A stretch of DNA of 64,000 bases, from NCBI GenBank assembly GCA_949130485.1, contig OX422185.1, positions 13,887,011 to 13,951,010 on the forward strand, read 5' to 3'. The DNA is from Agelas oroides. Taxonomy: Eukaryota; Porifera; Demospongiae; Agelasida; Agelasidae. The position numbers and the translations under genes are program-made. Within the stretch, counting starts at the first letter, position 1, and every line of letters begins with the position of its first letter. The notes under the pieces are model-generated. The model had not been told where the DNA came from. It made no database searches and saw only the letters and a list, made by a program, of their open reading frames with translations. Shown in pieces: positions 11,243 to 23,200 of the stretch.

Positions 11243-13200
11243 TCACAGGAGCACTCCTTGTGTGAGTCTTGTTTGTATTTAGGCTGCATTTCACACCGCT
11301 CTGTCATTAGCCTTGGCCCAGCTCTACTTCTGTCAAAACACCTTCCAGGCTCCCAGAAGTTGACTCAGTAGATTTGTCTTCGGAAAATAATCAAGCCAAT
11401 GTAGACTAACTGGACAGGACCATTTTAAGCCTTGGTGGCTCCCAGCTCAAAGCTTTGCCGAGTACAGTAGCAATTTATTAATGCTTGCATTTCAGTGAGC
11501 AGTACATTCCAGAGTAAGTCACCCACATACAAAAATTTACCAAGTACATTGTTGTTCTTGAGAACAGTAGACGAAAACACGCACCAATTAGCCTTATATA
11601 TTACAACTTGGGATATGGTACTTGAGAAACTACAGAATTGTCAGCAGTAGAATGTATCGGCATAAAGTTGCTGGAGGTCAAAAATTAGTATGTTGGGGCA
11701 TGTGCATTTCAAGGCAGATGCTTCTAAGATTTGAATCCTGTGCACTTTTCACGCAAATTTGTTTGAGTGGTGAGGCTAAAGAAATACTTTCTGCTTTATA
11801 TCTCAGAAACTAGCTAATAATATGAAACACAATGCAGTCTGACAACATACAAACACACACATACTCCAAAACAAGTACATTTTTGAGGGGAGAAGGGGGC
11901 TGGGAGGCAGTTGTGTAGGTACACCCAGGCATACCCAGGCCTGTGCCCACGAATAATTCGCTGGTGCCCGCATGAAAATAATGTGGAAAGCTAAGGTCAT
12001 CATGTTCAAAATCAGTTGTTAGCATGTGCAACCACAATTTTCATGTGAACGTGAAGCGAGCATACAGGTAAGACTGAAAGAATGGTATTTGTGGCTGAAA
12101 ACGGTCTCAGAAGTGATCTCAGAGTGTCTAATTTTTTCTATGCCCCTGCTGTGCCCACACAACTTGCTCATCCTGGCTACACCACTGGTGGGTGGGGAAT
12201 ACACATCGGTAGATGTCGAAGGTCAGAATAGAAAATGTTCCTGCTTTCCTGTCAGGCTCATCACACACAGCACAAGTCTACCCCCATTTGTTTGTATGTA
12301 CTGAGATGAGGTGGCTTCATAGCTAGCTCCTGTGTATGTTTCAAGTAAATGCTTAGCTGTTATGACAAGCAACAAAGTTTATCCAATCTTCTAGTAGCAG
12401 AAAACCTATTCCTATTATCTCCAGATCATGCTTAGTAAATACAGTCAATCATGATGAAAATTTAGAGTAACACTAGTCATCAGTGGTTAGAAAGATATCA
12501 GTGTTGTGTTGGCACATGCTCAAGTGTCTGTAAAGTGTTTCCAATTAAATTATACTTGACTGCTACTTGTGTTTGTGTAGGTAGAGGTAGCTAATGAGTT
12601 CAAGTGGGACAGTGGGATAAGAATGCTATGAATATCCTACTCGACTGATAAGGAAATGTCAATGAGTACCCAGATCATGAATACCTGCTTTACTGGAATG
12701 TGCTCCTTTCAAGCAGTGTGTCACTCTGTAACTCATGATGGCTTTGGTGTGATGTTGTTTATGTATTTTAACTCTCAAACTAATGCATCCTGAGGGGTTC
12801 AATTAAGGGGTAGGCATAATGGTAATGATCCACTTGCTCACAGGGATGTTTGTGCTTCAGTAACAGTGCACGGCCTATAATTATGTATATATGTATACAG
12901 CAGGCTGAACTCATGCTTCCACAAAAATGAAATATTAAATATGCAGTACACTGCATGGTCTTTGCAGATACTGTTTCATCGGTATTGTTTTGTTTACACT
13001 GTTCTAAGGACTACACCTACTGCAGTCAATGATAAGTAAATAACCACCCTTCATTGTGTCCAAGGGTGTTAGCTACATTTACTAATATGCTGTCCAAGCC
13101 AGGGAGAACTGAACTTTGTTCATCAATACCCATGAACAGAATCATTGTGCATGATTCCCATCATTCAATTCTATATAGCTACACCGAACTCTCGAGAATA
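11243..13200. repeat. Segmental duplication, copy 2 (interrupted)
   Basis: The parts at 11243-11530 and 12550-13200 match 7690-8000 and 8083-8870 at high but imperfect identity. The middle (about 11530-12550) has no counterpart in copy 1, so it is either inserted here or lost there. I see no coding region. The stretch between the copies (8871-11242) also holds nothing I can support. Confidence 0.7.
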
Positions 13201-13827
13201 ACAAAGAGGTAGCCATCATTCGCAGGCATGCAACATTGAGTTTCGCATACGTTAGCCCTTTTGTGTGCTGGTCTTGCTCCCGATTGCCGTAAGGAAAATC
13301 TTCCGCTTCCGTGTATTATACTGGATGCAAACTGAAGAACAAAAAACCTGGAAGGCCTGGGAACGAGGCTACCACCATAGTTGCTTATGGTTTACAGTAA
13401 CTTTCTGTAAGCTGGACAGTAGGAAGGCCTGGGAAGTTAACAGTTATCCAACTCAATAGCCAATTATACATATGTGGAGATTAGACAAGGAATTGCACTG
13501 TTTCCAAGATCTGCAGCACCTATTATTTCTTACAAAGTTATACAAGTACAAAAGACACTCCACTGTGAGTCTCTGGGTCTTTCTGCTGCAATAGATCAAA
13601 TGACAGGTGTTCAGAATAGATAAACTGACATTTACTCATTCTATATATGAGTACCTTAATTCACAAAGGAACAAATTTGGCAGGTGATGTATTTGAAAAA
13701 CAAACTATGAGACAAGGAAATCATCATGATGATTTCATGGACACAACCACATTGAAATCCAGGTAGCTAGTTGGCTCTTAAGTAAATTAGCATTCTTTTG
13801 TCTTTTAGCACAGGTGAAGTCACATAA

Positions 13828-14738
13828 CAGGCCCGTAGGAAGCAAATTTGAAATGGTCCGGCCGTATTACAGCGCAAAGCGCGCGCATAATATTCTGGGG
13901 CACGCCCACTTCCCCCCCCTCCCCACCCGCGGCCCGGTATCCCACCCCTAGAATGTTACTGCTCTCAAATTACTCTTTACCCCGCTTTGAAGCCGTTGTC
14001 GCTGAGTCCTAACGATTCGGTTGCAGCAGTTACGCTTGAAAATGAGGCATTACTGTAAGCGTTTTTTATTGTCTTCGCCGCCGTAATGGCACGCATATTC
14101 GCGGTCTATTGTAGCTTCACAAAACTTACGCTTCGACGGGGACTTTCTTCAGGCGACAAAGCGTGCTTGCCTCCAGCCCCAACAGAAATCTTGTGGATGA
14201 CAGCTGTCATCCGAGCTCCCTACTAGCGTAGCTACTCTTGGAGCAAGAATTGAACAACCCGCCGAAGCTCATACGGCATTTTTGCGCGGGTTGGTTGCCC
14301 GAATATAGAGGTTCTGCTTGTGATGTCATCAAAAGGGTTAAATTTATTAATTGTAATTTAATAGTCTTGTCAATTTTTCTAGGCAATATGGAAGGTCTAA
14401 ATAGCTTAAATCTCAAGTGAAAATTCTAAATTAATGATAGTTGATTTTATATAAATTGTCAAAGTTTGATCTTTTAGCATTAACTTGTATGGCGAGTGGC
14501 AAATTTTGCCACTCGCTGTACAAATCCTATGCAAAATGTTTGACTTTAAGAATTTATATAAAATCAATGGAAAGGAGTTAGGCCTTCATATTTTAGATTT
14601 GAGTTAGCTGGACCATCAGTATTACCTGCAAATGTTTGGAATGGCTAATTATGAATTTTTAATTGGTGATGACGTCACTGCAGAACCTCTATTGGTCCGG
14701 TGGCCGCCGGACCTGCCGGACCTGCTCCTACGGCCCTG
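13828..14738. mobile_element. 0.9-kb MITE with GGCCGTAGGA-type ends
   Basis: Left end CAGGCCCGTAGGAAGC and right end GCTCCTACGGCCCTG are inverted copies, and CATAA is present immediately outside both ends. Next to the ends are ggtccgg motifs in opposite orientation. At the centre (about 14440-14575) is a palindrome whose hub is gcgagtggcaaa|ttttgccactcgc, flanked by longer AT-rich arms (gattttatataaatt / aatttatataaaatc). No transposase. Confidence 0.65.
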
Positions 14739-15480
14739 CATAAGCCACCTAATATATCCCTAATAGAAGTTTCAAGCATATGACACATACAAGCATTGAC
14801 CAGCATTTCACTTTGTCTAATTCCCAGACCTCCCCCTTTTTTTTTTTTTTTTTTTTTTGGTTTCTGTTCAATATTATAGTTACATGGAAGTGGAAGAGTG
14901 GCAAAAAATGGGAAAAAGCCTGGGAACGCTTATCATGTAATGTGGATGTGAGGTGGACGTGGGGAGGGCGGTCCCTGGCTACAAATACATGTGTAATAAC
15001 CTGAGAGCAACTTTTCTTACCAGTCAAGTGGAGCACTCGTGATCTTGTGAACGTCTGGGGTCTTGCCTAGTGATGGAGTGCTTAATGATGAAGTCTACAT
15101 TACATTTCGTGTAATATACTGAATGCGAACTGTGGAACAAAAATGAAGGAGGCCTGGGAACGAAGCTACATTTCACTTGGCAAAATTGTAAACTGTGATG
15201 GGTGCTCTGAGAAATTGAGTTTGCTTTCCTTCCTACACATCATTATAACATCATTTATCTGATTGAGTCACAATATTCCATGCAGCAGTTTACATACCAG
15301 TACCACGATTGTTGACTGTACACATGGCTTGGATGCCTGTCAAGAATTATCAAACTTAATTCACAAATCACCGGTCCTGAATTTGCCTGTTGATGTAAAT
15401 GACGTAATTCTTTCCCTTTTCAAGTTTGTTTGCCTATATATTAGAGAATGTTTTATGTGTTGCATGTGAAGTAAAAACAG
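14739..15480. other. Intergenic, no gene seen
   Basis: Contains a T-run near 14837-14860 and TAGCC/GGCTA-family fragments (cctgggaacgaagcta near 15150). No supported gene. Confidence 0.45.
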
Positions 15481-15499
15481 GGTACTCCTCCATTGGCTC

Positions 15500-15655
15500 C
15501 TGAGCAAACTGGTTATGTATGCTGATGATATTATGTTGTACAGGCCTATTAGGCAAGCATCTGACTATCAACTTTTGCAGCAGCTAGGATGTTGAAGCTC
15601 TGGGTTATCAATAACTATCTGACATTTAATCCTCCCAAATCTAAAGCCATGGCAT
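15500..15655 (+). pseudogene. LINE reverse transcriptase fragment (YADD motif), decayed
   Basis: The reading KLVMYADDIMLYRPI at about 15507-15551 is the catalytic YADD block of a non-LTR retrotransposon. A shifted frame further on gives NNYLTFNPPKSKAM, the usual N-L-x-FNP-x-KSK follow-up. At least two frameshifts and stops separate these pieces, so this is a dead fragment. No 5' or 3' end of the element is recognisable. Confidence 0.7.
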
Positions 15656-15943
15656 AGGCGTGCACAGCAGTAGAGGGTTGGGGGGGAGAAGCATGCACAA
15701 AATTTATGATGTGCGGCACCACCACTCAGAGTAGAAGCTGAACATCCGCTTGACGAAGGGGTTGTTGCACGGTCGTTCGACGGAATCGGTGGACTCCTGG
15801 GCTGTTGCTCCTTCGACTGAATCAATGGACTCCTGGGCTGCTGCTCCTTCGACTGGATGAGTGGACTTCTCTCTATCTTGAGTTACAAAGAATGTCTGAT
15901 CTACGTATATATACCTAGCTAGCTAGCTGTGGCCGTGTAGATA

Positions 15944-16047
15944 ATAGCATGGCACCCGCCCCGCGACCTGGCCAGACAGGCGGTTGGGGGGGAGCAGTGT
16001 GAAAAAGATGTAGGGATGGGGCATTGCCTTTATGTTGACCTTTGCTT
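15944..16047. repeat. Direct repeat flanking the large palindrome, left copy
   Basis: The segment starting aatagcatggcacccgcccc and ending in tgttgacctttgct recurs at 18173-18275 with few differences. The two copies bracket the tandem duplication and the long palindrome, suggesting insertion into, or duplication together with, this unit. Confidence 0.8.
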
Positions 16048-16121
16048 TTATGCTATCATCCCTATACCTTGTTTGTATACTTTGGGGCATGCAATCCCTA
16101 CATCTTTTAATGTTTTTCATT

Positions 16122-16868
16122 CCTTGTTTCTGTACTTTTTGATGTTAATCTCAGTTACAGCTAGACCTAATACTAAGATGTCGTTCAAGTGTAACTACAA
16201 CCCTAGAACTTGAAACCTGTAGCATAAATTTGACAGTTTAGCAGTGGTTCCAAGCATGTAATATGCCAGCTGGGATCCGATGGAGGGTTAATAACTCTCT
16301 GTACCAGATTTTGAGCCGTTTGTGAAGCCTATTTCCTGATTTATGTCCACATGACAACTGACCAGCACAGAGAAAACCGTACTGACAGAGCATAAAAACT
16401 GACCATCCAGGCATTACCTAAAGCTGTATTTTATAGTGTAGCTATAAGTATAAGCAACTGAATACAGCTCCTTATACCTACGTGGTGTCAATAAGTTAAT
16501 TGTCTTGTTTCTGTACTTTTTTGATGTTAATCTCAGTTACAGCTAGACCTAATACTAAGAAGATTTCGTTCAAGTGTAACTACAACCCTAGAACTTGAAA
16601 CCTGTAGCATAAATTTGACAGTTTAGCATGTAATATGCCAGCTGAAATCCGATGGAGGGTTAATAACTCTCTGTACCAGATTTTGAGCCCTTTGTGAAGC
16701 CTATTTCCTGATTTATGTCCACATGACAACTGACCAGCAGAGAAAACCGTACTGACAGAGCATAAAAACTGACCATCCAGGCGTTACCTAAAGCTGTATT
16801 TTATAGTGTAGCTATAAGTAAGCAACTGAATACAGCTCCTTATACCTACGTGGTGTCAATAAGCCTTT
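16122..16868. repeat. Tandem duplication, unit about 375 bp
   Basis: Two head-to-tail copies, about 16122-16499 and 16500-16868. Both begin with cttgtttctgtactttt and carry the same atccgatggagggttaataa block. A few small indels separate them. No gene. Confidence 0.85.
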
Positions 16869-17025
16869 CCCACAACCACGGGAATAGACCGTGCCAGCAT
16901 AGATAATAAAGCACTGAAACTGTTCGTAGCTCTATTATCTATGGTGCCAGCCGTGCAGGTACGTACGTGGTCAACGCGCGCGCGATTTCGCGTGAGCACT
17001 AGTTTCGTTCCCCGTGCATGTAGAT

Positions 17026-18171
17026 AGAGGAAACGATGAATATTCGGACACCAGCCATAATCGGACGCTCGTACACGGAGACTAAGCCACGCAGATACTC
17101 GGTTATGCCACGGAAAGGAAGGCGGAGTCCACCGTATCCGGCGACTGAGAAATGGAGCTCGAGCGTCAATCCCCGCTTGCGCTAGGGCGATTAGCGTAAC
17201 GGTCCGAAAATTTTGATAATCGGCAAAGGAAAAAATGTATTTTCGGACGCCGCTTCCTGTTCCCTCCCTGAAGCAACTCTCGGCAAGATTTCTGCACTGT
17301 TGGAAAGCTGCAAGACCCTGCTGCTTCACACCTGATCTTCGTCACCGTAACTGCCTTGGGTGCTGAGGGGAGTTGCCGAAAATTGAGTAGGTTGCTCCAT
17401 CAATGATTGCCACTGATCGGACAGTGGATTTACGTATTTTTTTTTCGCCATGGAAACCCACAAATACGAAATAGGCCAACAATACTGGTATCGTTGGAAT
17501 CTACAGGTCTTTACCAACGTAACGGTGCAAGTCTCGTCTTTATACGTTGTGTGGTTCTCGAGATACAATTGTTTCCCGCCTTCATACGGGCCTAGTTTAA
17601 ATACAGGAAAGTAAATATCTGAAGTACATGAATCAAGAACAATTGTATCTCGAGAATCACACAACGTATAAAGACGAGACTTGCACCGTTACGTTGGTAA
17701 AGACCTGTAGATTCCAATGATACCAGTATTGTTGGCCTATTTCGTAGTTGGGTGTTTCCACGTCGAAAAAATATGTAAATCCACTGTCCGATCATTGATG
17801 GAGCAACCTACTCAATTTTCGGCAGCTCCCCTCAGCGCCCAAGGCAGTTACGGTGACGAAGATCAGGCGTGAAGCAGCAAGGTCTTGCAGCTTTCCAACA
17901 GTGCAGAAATCTTGCCGAAAGTTGCTTCAGGGAGGGAACAGGAAGCGGCGTCCGAAAATACATTTTTTTTTTGCCGATTATCAAAATTTTTGGACTGTTA
18001 CGCTAATCCCCCTAGCGCTAGCGGGGATTGACGCTCGAGCTCCATTTTTCAGTCGCCAGATGCGGTGGACTCCGCCTTCCTTCCCGTGGCATAACAGAGT
18101 ATCTGCATGGCTTAGTCTCCGTGTACGAGCGTCCGATTATGGCTGGTGTCCGAATATTGATTGTTTCCTCT
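17026..18171. mobile_element. Large palindrome, about 545-bp arms (foldback element)
   Basis: The left arm (about 17026-17573) and right arm (about 17638-18171) are near-identical inverted copies around a 64-bp spacer (17574-17637). The inner edges are gatacaattgtt / aacaattgtatc; the outer edges are agaggaaac / gtttcctct. The arms differ by scattered substitutions and small indels. Open frames in the arms (such as 16856-17329 minus) overlap the symmetry and show no domain. A transcript through it would fold into a long hairpin RNA. Confidence 0.85.
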
Positions 18172-18172
18172 A

Positions 18173-18275
18173 ATAGCATGGCGCCCGCCCCGCGACCTGG
18201 CCAGACGGGCGGTTTGGGGGGGAGCAGTGTGAAAAGATGTAGGGATGGGGCATTGCCTTTATGTTGACCTTTGCT
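18173..18275. repeat. Direct repeat flanking the large palindrome, right copy
   Basis: Near-identical to 15944-16047 and begins immediately after the palindrome's right arm. Confidence 0.8.
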
Positions 18276-18768
18276 ACCGACTCTCTGATAGACAATTCTT
18301 TGCTGGATATTCCTTTGATGTAATTCTTTCCCTATGTAACATTGTTCTTGCACGTATGTACAGGGAAACTTTTTACATTAGATGTAAAGTAATAACAGAG
18401 TATCTCCCTGGTGACTTGTAAAGAAACGTAAATAAGATTTGTAGTCAATTCTTTGCTGGATATTCCTTTATTTGTGGAAGTGATGTAATCATTTCTCTTA
18501 TATATGACTGTGCATTCTTTTGGGCATTTTAACATGAGAATGGTAACAAATCCTTTTCCTCAAGTAATTCGTGGAAATTTTCCATGAACTGTGTTTTACA
18601 CCACTTTCACATGACCACGTGAACTGCTATGACAAAGTGAATCCTAGTCACATCACTAGTGTATCTAAGCCGTATTTTTTAAACCCCGCCATGTTTTATA
18701 GCAAAATGAGAACATACATGGCTTGCCTGGTGATATGCTATGGTCTTTTCCTGTTCTCTTTTTCAGAA

Positions 18769-18853
18769 ATGACGAAGTTGTTACAGGTGGCTGTACCAGT
18801 GGTCCTAGCGTTACTGTGTCTTATTCCCGCAGTTGATGAACCTACCCGTACTG
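18769..18853 (+). CDS. Signal-peptide exon, start of a secreted or membrane protein
   Basis: The exon follows the acceptor ctctttttcag (exon from 18767), and the ATG is two bases in. It codes for 28 residues plus one base (phase 1), starting MTKLLQVAVPVVLALLCLIP and ending AVDEPTRT, then G|gtatgt. A short basic start, a hydrophobic core of about 15 residues and a polar end are what a secretory signal peptide looks like. The acceptor before it implies an upstream 5' UTR exon. The next phase-1 exon is at 19447. Whether this pair belongs to the 2A/NLR gene downstream or is a separate small gene cannot be settled here. Confidence 0.5.
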
Positions 18854-19138
18854 GTATGTACATGCAGATGAATATTAATACTAGGAAGATGTTTTATTAT
18901 TGTGAGAGGGGCTGGGTTAGCACATGGTATCCATCTGAGTGCGAATTTTCAGTTCTGCTGTTGTCAGTCTTAAAAGTCAAGTAGAAGGTTTCACAGCTTG
19001 TACCCTTGAACACTGCTGTCTAACTGTGCTCACGATGGTACACGAAGATCAATGTTGCTGTTCTTGTGGATAGCTACTGCAAAGGTGTCCTGAACATTGT
19101 CGAGATTTCATAATTGAATATTCTTGTATAAATGCAAA

Positions 19139-19342
19139 TGAAGGATTGAGAACCAGAGTGGCCTAATCCAAAATCAAGTACTGGAAATGGCATGAATTGC
19201 ACAAAAATGCAATAAAAAACATACATACCATATGAACATGTGGTCAGAAATGTGAAATTCTTAAATGTTCAGCAGCTTCTGAAATGCAGGGGGTGCTAAC
19301 TCAACATTTGTGGGTTAGGCCACTCTGGTTCTCAGCCCTTCA
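19139..19342. mobile_element. Small MITE with 28-bp terminal inverted repeats
   Basis: Left end gattgagaaccagagtggcc and right end ggccactctggttctcagc are near-perfect inverted copies within a 204-bp unit in the intron between the signal-peptide exon and the next exon. Confidence 0.75.
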
Positions 19343-19446
19343 AATAACAGTGTGTTAGTGAGTATATACTATTCTATCCCATAAGGGCAAGAGGACACCT
19401 TTCAGCACTTTTCAGTCCCAACAGTCTCCAAATTTAATTTTTGTAG

Positions 19447-19590
19447 GTATTCATGAAGGCATTAGGCTAAGGGAGTGTGATGGTGGGACAGCATGGAATG
19501 AAGTGAGGACTGGAGACTGTCCTCTTACATCACCTACCCAGGACATTCGGGTGACTTGGATCTTGGGACAATATCATAGCCACTACAGTA
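19447..19590 (+). CDS. Small ectodomain exon, cysteine-containing (phase 1 to 1)
   Basis: A 144-bp exon after tttttgtag and before AGTA|gtatgt. It joins in frame to the signal-peptide exon and codes for 48 residues, including RLRECDGGTAWNEVRTGDCP. The R-x-C...G-x-W-N-x-V...C spacing is like the end of extracellular hormone-receptor-type or related modules in adhesion GPCRs, but the match is too short to name. An alternative donor, CGG|gtgact at about 19553, would leave phase 0 and fit the reading frame of the 2A exon at 20077. The preferred phase-1 donor joined to 20077 would give only about 30 more residues before TAG. Confidence 0.4.
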
Positions 19591-20076
19591 GTATGTACAT
19601 ACTATTTTAATCCAGAATGAAAATATTACCACATAAATATACCGCAGCACAGAAAATTTAAAACGGGGTGCAATCAGTCCTGTAGTACATGTACCTCTCA
19701 TTTGTAGATACATACGCAGTTGATAAGAGCCTACTTCCAGGTCTCCACTCAGTTTTCAGTATTCTGGGGAGCCCTTGATCATTAAAACCAAGCTACTGAA
19801 AGATGAGTAAGGGCCTGCATGGGATAACGTAAATATACTGTACCTTATGAAGCCTAGACACATGGCGTATTTCCTGTGACAGCTATAGTGTGGCCTGATC
19901 TAGTACAGTAACTCATTTAGGGGAATGCGTTGGGTAATACTGACTGGTAGTTGATCTTAGACAAGGCCAGCTAGTATTGAAGAAAATCATTCACATAAAG
20001 AGAATAAACATCACCAATCATTCTGCCATGGTACACACTTTCATTTTGTTAATAAAAGGTTCTCTTTCATCTGTAG

Positions 20077-20245
20077 CCTGTCGTGAGATGCACATGTGCA
20101 AGCAGAAGGGCTGTTTCCTGCAGCAAGAAACCACGTCGTTTGCAACGAAAACGATTGAAGATTTGTTCTAGAAGTAACATCATACTCCTCCTCCTCCTCC
20201 TTCTCTTATCAGGGGATATTGAAACCAACCCCGGACCAATTACCA
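20077..20245 (+). CDS. Gene B exon with 2A-like ribosome-skipping peptide
   Basis: Read in frame from the acceptor catctgtag, the exon encodes a Cys/Arg/Lys-rich stretch (KKPRRLQRKRLKICSRS), then a run of eight leucines, then SGDIETNPGP. The last ten residues fit the 2A consensus D-x-E-x-N-P-G-P; ribosomes would skip the bond between Gly (20233-20235) and Pro (20236-20238). Hydrophobic residues before a 2A core also occur at NLR N-termini in sea urchin, where they can act as signal sequences. The exon ends ACC A|gtacgt in phase 1 and joins in frame to the Death exon. There is no in-frame ATG, and a TAG lies just before the acceptor, so an upstream exon must supply the start. Alternative: the 5' part of a LINE ORF, since some LINEs also begin with 2A. 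Confidence 0.55.
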
Positions 20246-23200
20246 GTACGTTGTTGCATGAACGCAAAAAGTTTGTGGAAGAAGTGATAGAAGCACATAT
20301 ATGTGAATGACTAACATAAGCTCGCAATAATGCACACTCTCTTTTCGCACAATACTTTGAGTCTAAAGTGGGGGGGTGTTTATTCAGTTGGTCTGGAATA
20401 TTGTATGCAAGGTTGACAATACATTTAATGAGTGACGTGGTTTTAATTCTGTAAGACCGGCAGCATTGCTGGTCATGTACTGTGAGAAATCAGCAGCTCC
20501 TGTGTTGATACTAAGCTGAGATGCAATGCATTATGGTAACTTACATCGTCAGTGGGACAGGACATCCCGTAGTGATCTTGTATCATGAGTAATGAAAACC
20601 TGGGTGGTGGCCTGCGAATGAAGCTAGAGGTGTGATGTGTACATGTTTGCGGCAAAAGCTCACTAAAAGCATGCCCAGCAGACACTATATAAGAACTTGA
20701 AGGGTAAAAAAAGGGTGGCAAGCATTTGCTCAAGGGGGCATATCATTGGTTCCTGGTAAATTGCTAGTTAATAATTTGGTCATAAAATTGTCTGAAATGT
20801 CATCATGAAAATGTTGAACTTCATTTCTCTGATGAGCACTCCAAGAGCGTGTATGTTCAAAATCGTGGTATTTTTTCAAATCTCCTTCATACATACTGAA
20901 TTCACTGCATATGCCATTCTGTATGCAGCCTATTTTATTTCTTACACATCATACCTGCCATGACAGGGAAGACAATTGTTCCACTGACCCCTTCAGTGCC
21001 CAGTTTGTGCCAGTGAAGTGTGTACACTGCATGATAGTGTGGTTTCTTCAATTTCAGCTATGACATTTTCATCAAAATCGCAAACATTTCAACTACAATG
21101 CTGTTGTCTTCAGTGCACATCTGTACATCACTCAGAATACAGGCTGTTTCAAATAATTATGGAAATGGAGTAAGCTAGTTGCTAACAGAAATGCTAGTTA
21201 CTAGCTAACAGAGATACAACATTGGCCAAGTAGTACAGTAGCCTTCAGATCCCACAACAGCATTAGAAAACAGCTTACCCAAGCAAAACTAAAAGACTCA
21301 AAGATAATACTTAAAATCAACCGAGACCTCAGTTGTGAACCCCTACCTGTCCCAAATGCAGGGTTCTTGCTAGAAATGTACTTCCAAACTGTACATGATG
21401 TAATGTTGGCTAATGTAGATTTTGTATGCTATATATATACATGGCAGCAATTGCTTATACACCACTATTGAAATGTTAACTGGTTAGTAACTGCTGTGGG
21501 CTGGATTTAGAAAGTGTCCAAATGGTGCTGTTAGTTAAATTTACCAGCTGTAGTTAACCGAATGGTATGCTAAAGGCCAAATTCTTTATTGGGCCCACTC
21601 TTCGACTTAGCCTGCAACATGTACTTCTGTTGCACATGCATAAGATGAAACAACTTGTAATAAGAGCGTTGAACATAGCCAATACGTTTGGGTCCATTCC
21701 TACTGCTTGATCCAAGACCATAAATGCATTCTTCTGGTTTCACAAGACATTGTTGGAACAGGCACTGTGCCATGGTTTCTCAACCCACTGTACACTTGCA
21801 GTTTCCTTGGCTTCCTATCAGTCATGGTCAAAAAGCTCACTTCCTGTGAAGGGAGATTTGATTGGTTGGATGGGAAGAGTCAAGCTACCACATTCCTGTG
21901 AACAGTTATGCAGAAAGGCCATTCGCTAACATTTCTGGAAGGGCTGTAGGATTGACTGCAGCCACCAAGTCACCATACCTCAAGGGAACTTACAGCTAAA
22001 GGAAAAAGTATACAGTTTTTAACTATAAGAGCAGAAAAAGTTACAAACGGTAGTAAATGGTAAGTGTGATTAGGTGGTAGTCAGCTTCTTGTTATTCAAT
22101 CCATCTGATTACCGACAAACTTTTTGAAATCTTTATGGTGCAGGCCACATCTAGTTATTAATACATACTCATTACTGTTTTTATTCCTAACCCCATCTCA
22201 CACCTACCAAATGATGTGACTTTATATTATAGTCTGTCTAAAGACCTATATTTCAGTATGCACTGTGTGTTCTGTTAAATATTCAATCTAGAAGTGTTTG
22301 ACACTGAAAACAAATGAAGTCAAGCAATAAGATCAGCAGACCAACAAATTTTCACAAATACGAAGAAAGCAAGACTACCATTTATACCAACCCTGGTTAA
22401 CAGTTTTGACTACAAGCTAATTTAGTCTAGCAAACCAGACCCACTTCTGCAAAAAAGGTTGTGTGTCACTGGAAAGTAGTTAACAGGATGATTAAATTTC
22501 AAATAACGGACTCTTCAAATACTTGTTACAAAGTTAGTCTCATTCCCAGGTGCTCCCCAGCAAGTGAAAAGAGGCCCTGGTGTTCTGAGCAGCTGCTGAG
22601 CAGCTGCTTGGTGTGGAGCCTATACTGCACCATAAAAATATTATAATTGCATATTACTAGGACTTAAGATTTCGGATGCTCAGTCTGCTGAATGGCATGA
22701 TTTACAAATGTTCAAGAAGGCTGTAAAATCTTTTGGAACAGCCAACAACAAGCTGTAAGACAGTTTTTCTTTTCTATGCCCAATTTGGTTACATCACACA
22801 CATGTAATAATATGCTTTCTGCAATCTGATTTAAGCTCTAAACTTGAAGAGTGACCCTACTCTATGTGACAAGAAAAGTTGCTCATAACATCAGATCCTC
22901 TTTACAGGGGAAGCTCTGGGCACGAGAATTTGCAAAGCGTGCGCACACTTTCTGAGGAGTATAGGTAAAGTGTTTTTACAGATCCTACAGCTGTGGAAAG
23001 GTGTCTAAGCTCTTTGTCACTGTTTTCAAGAGTGCTATTGCTACTGAAACAGTGCTGTAATGTGTCATGTCAAAAATACTGCTATGCAATTGGACTGTAC
23101 TGTACAGTATGGGGAAAGACAGCTTGTAATGCATTTTACCAGCTTATCCTTTTAATTTCTTGTTGAACATAAGTAGCATTGCCCAGAGATCTCAGCCGAA

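Noticed and set aside
16856-17664. Two minus-strand open frames of 157 and 112 codons
   Set aside because: They lie in the left arm and spacer of the large palindrome; the first also extends about 170 bp outside the arm. The mirrored arm has broken frames, and there is no domain or codon signal.
22908-22964. 57-bp phase-1/1 exon-like segment between the 2A and Death exons
   Set aside because: It would keep the frame, but it shows no domain, its acceptor tract is poor and it resembles surrounding repeat sequence. Transcript data would decide.
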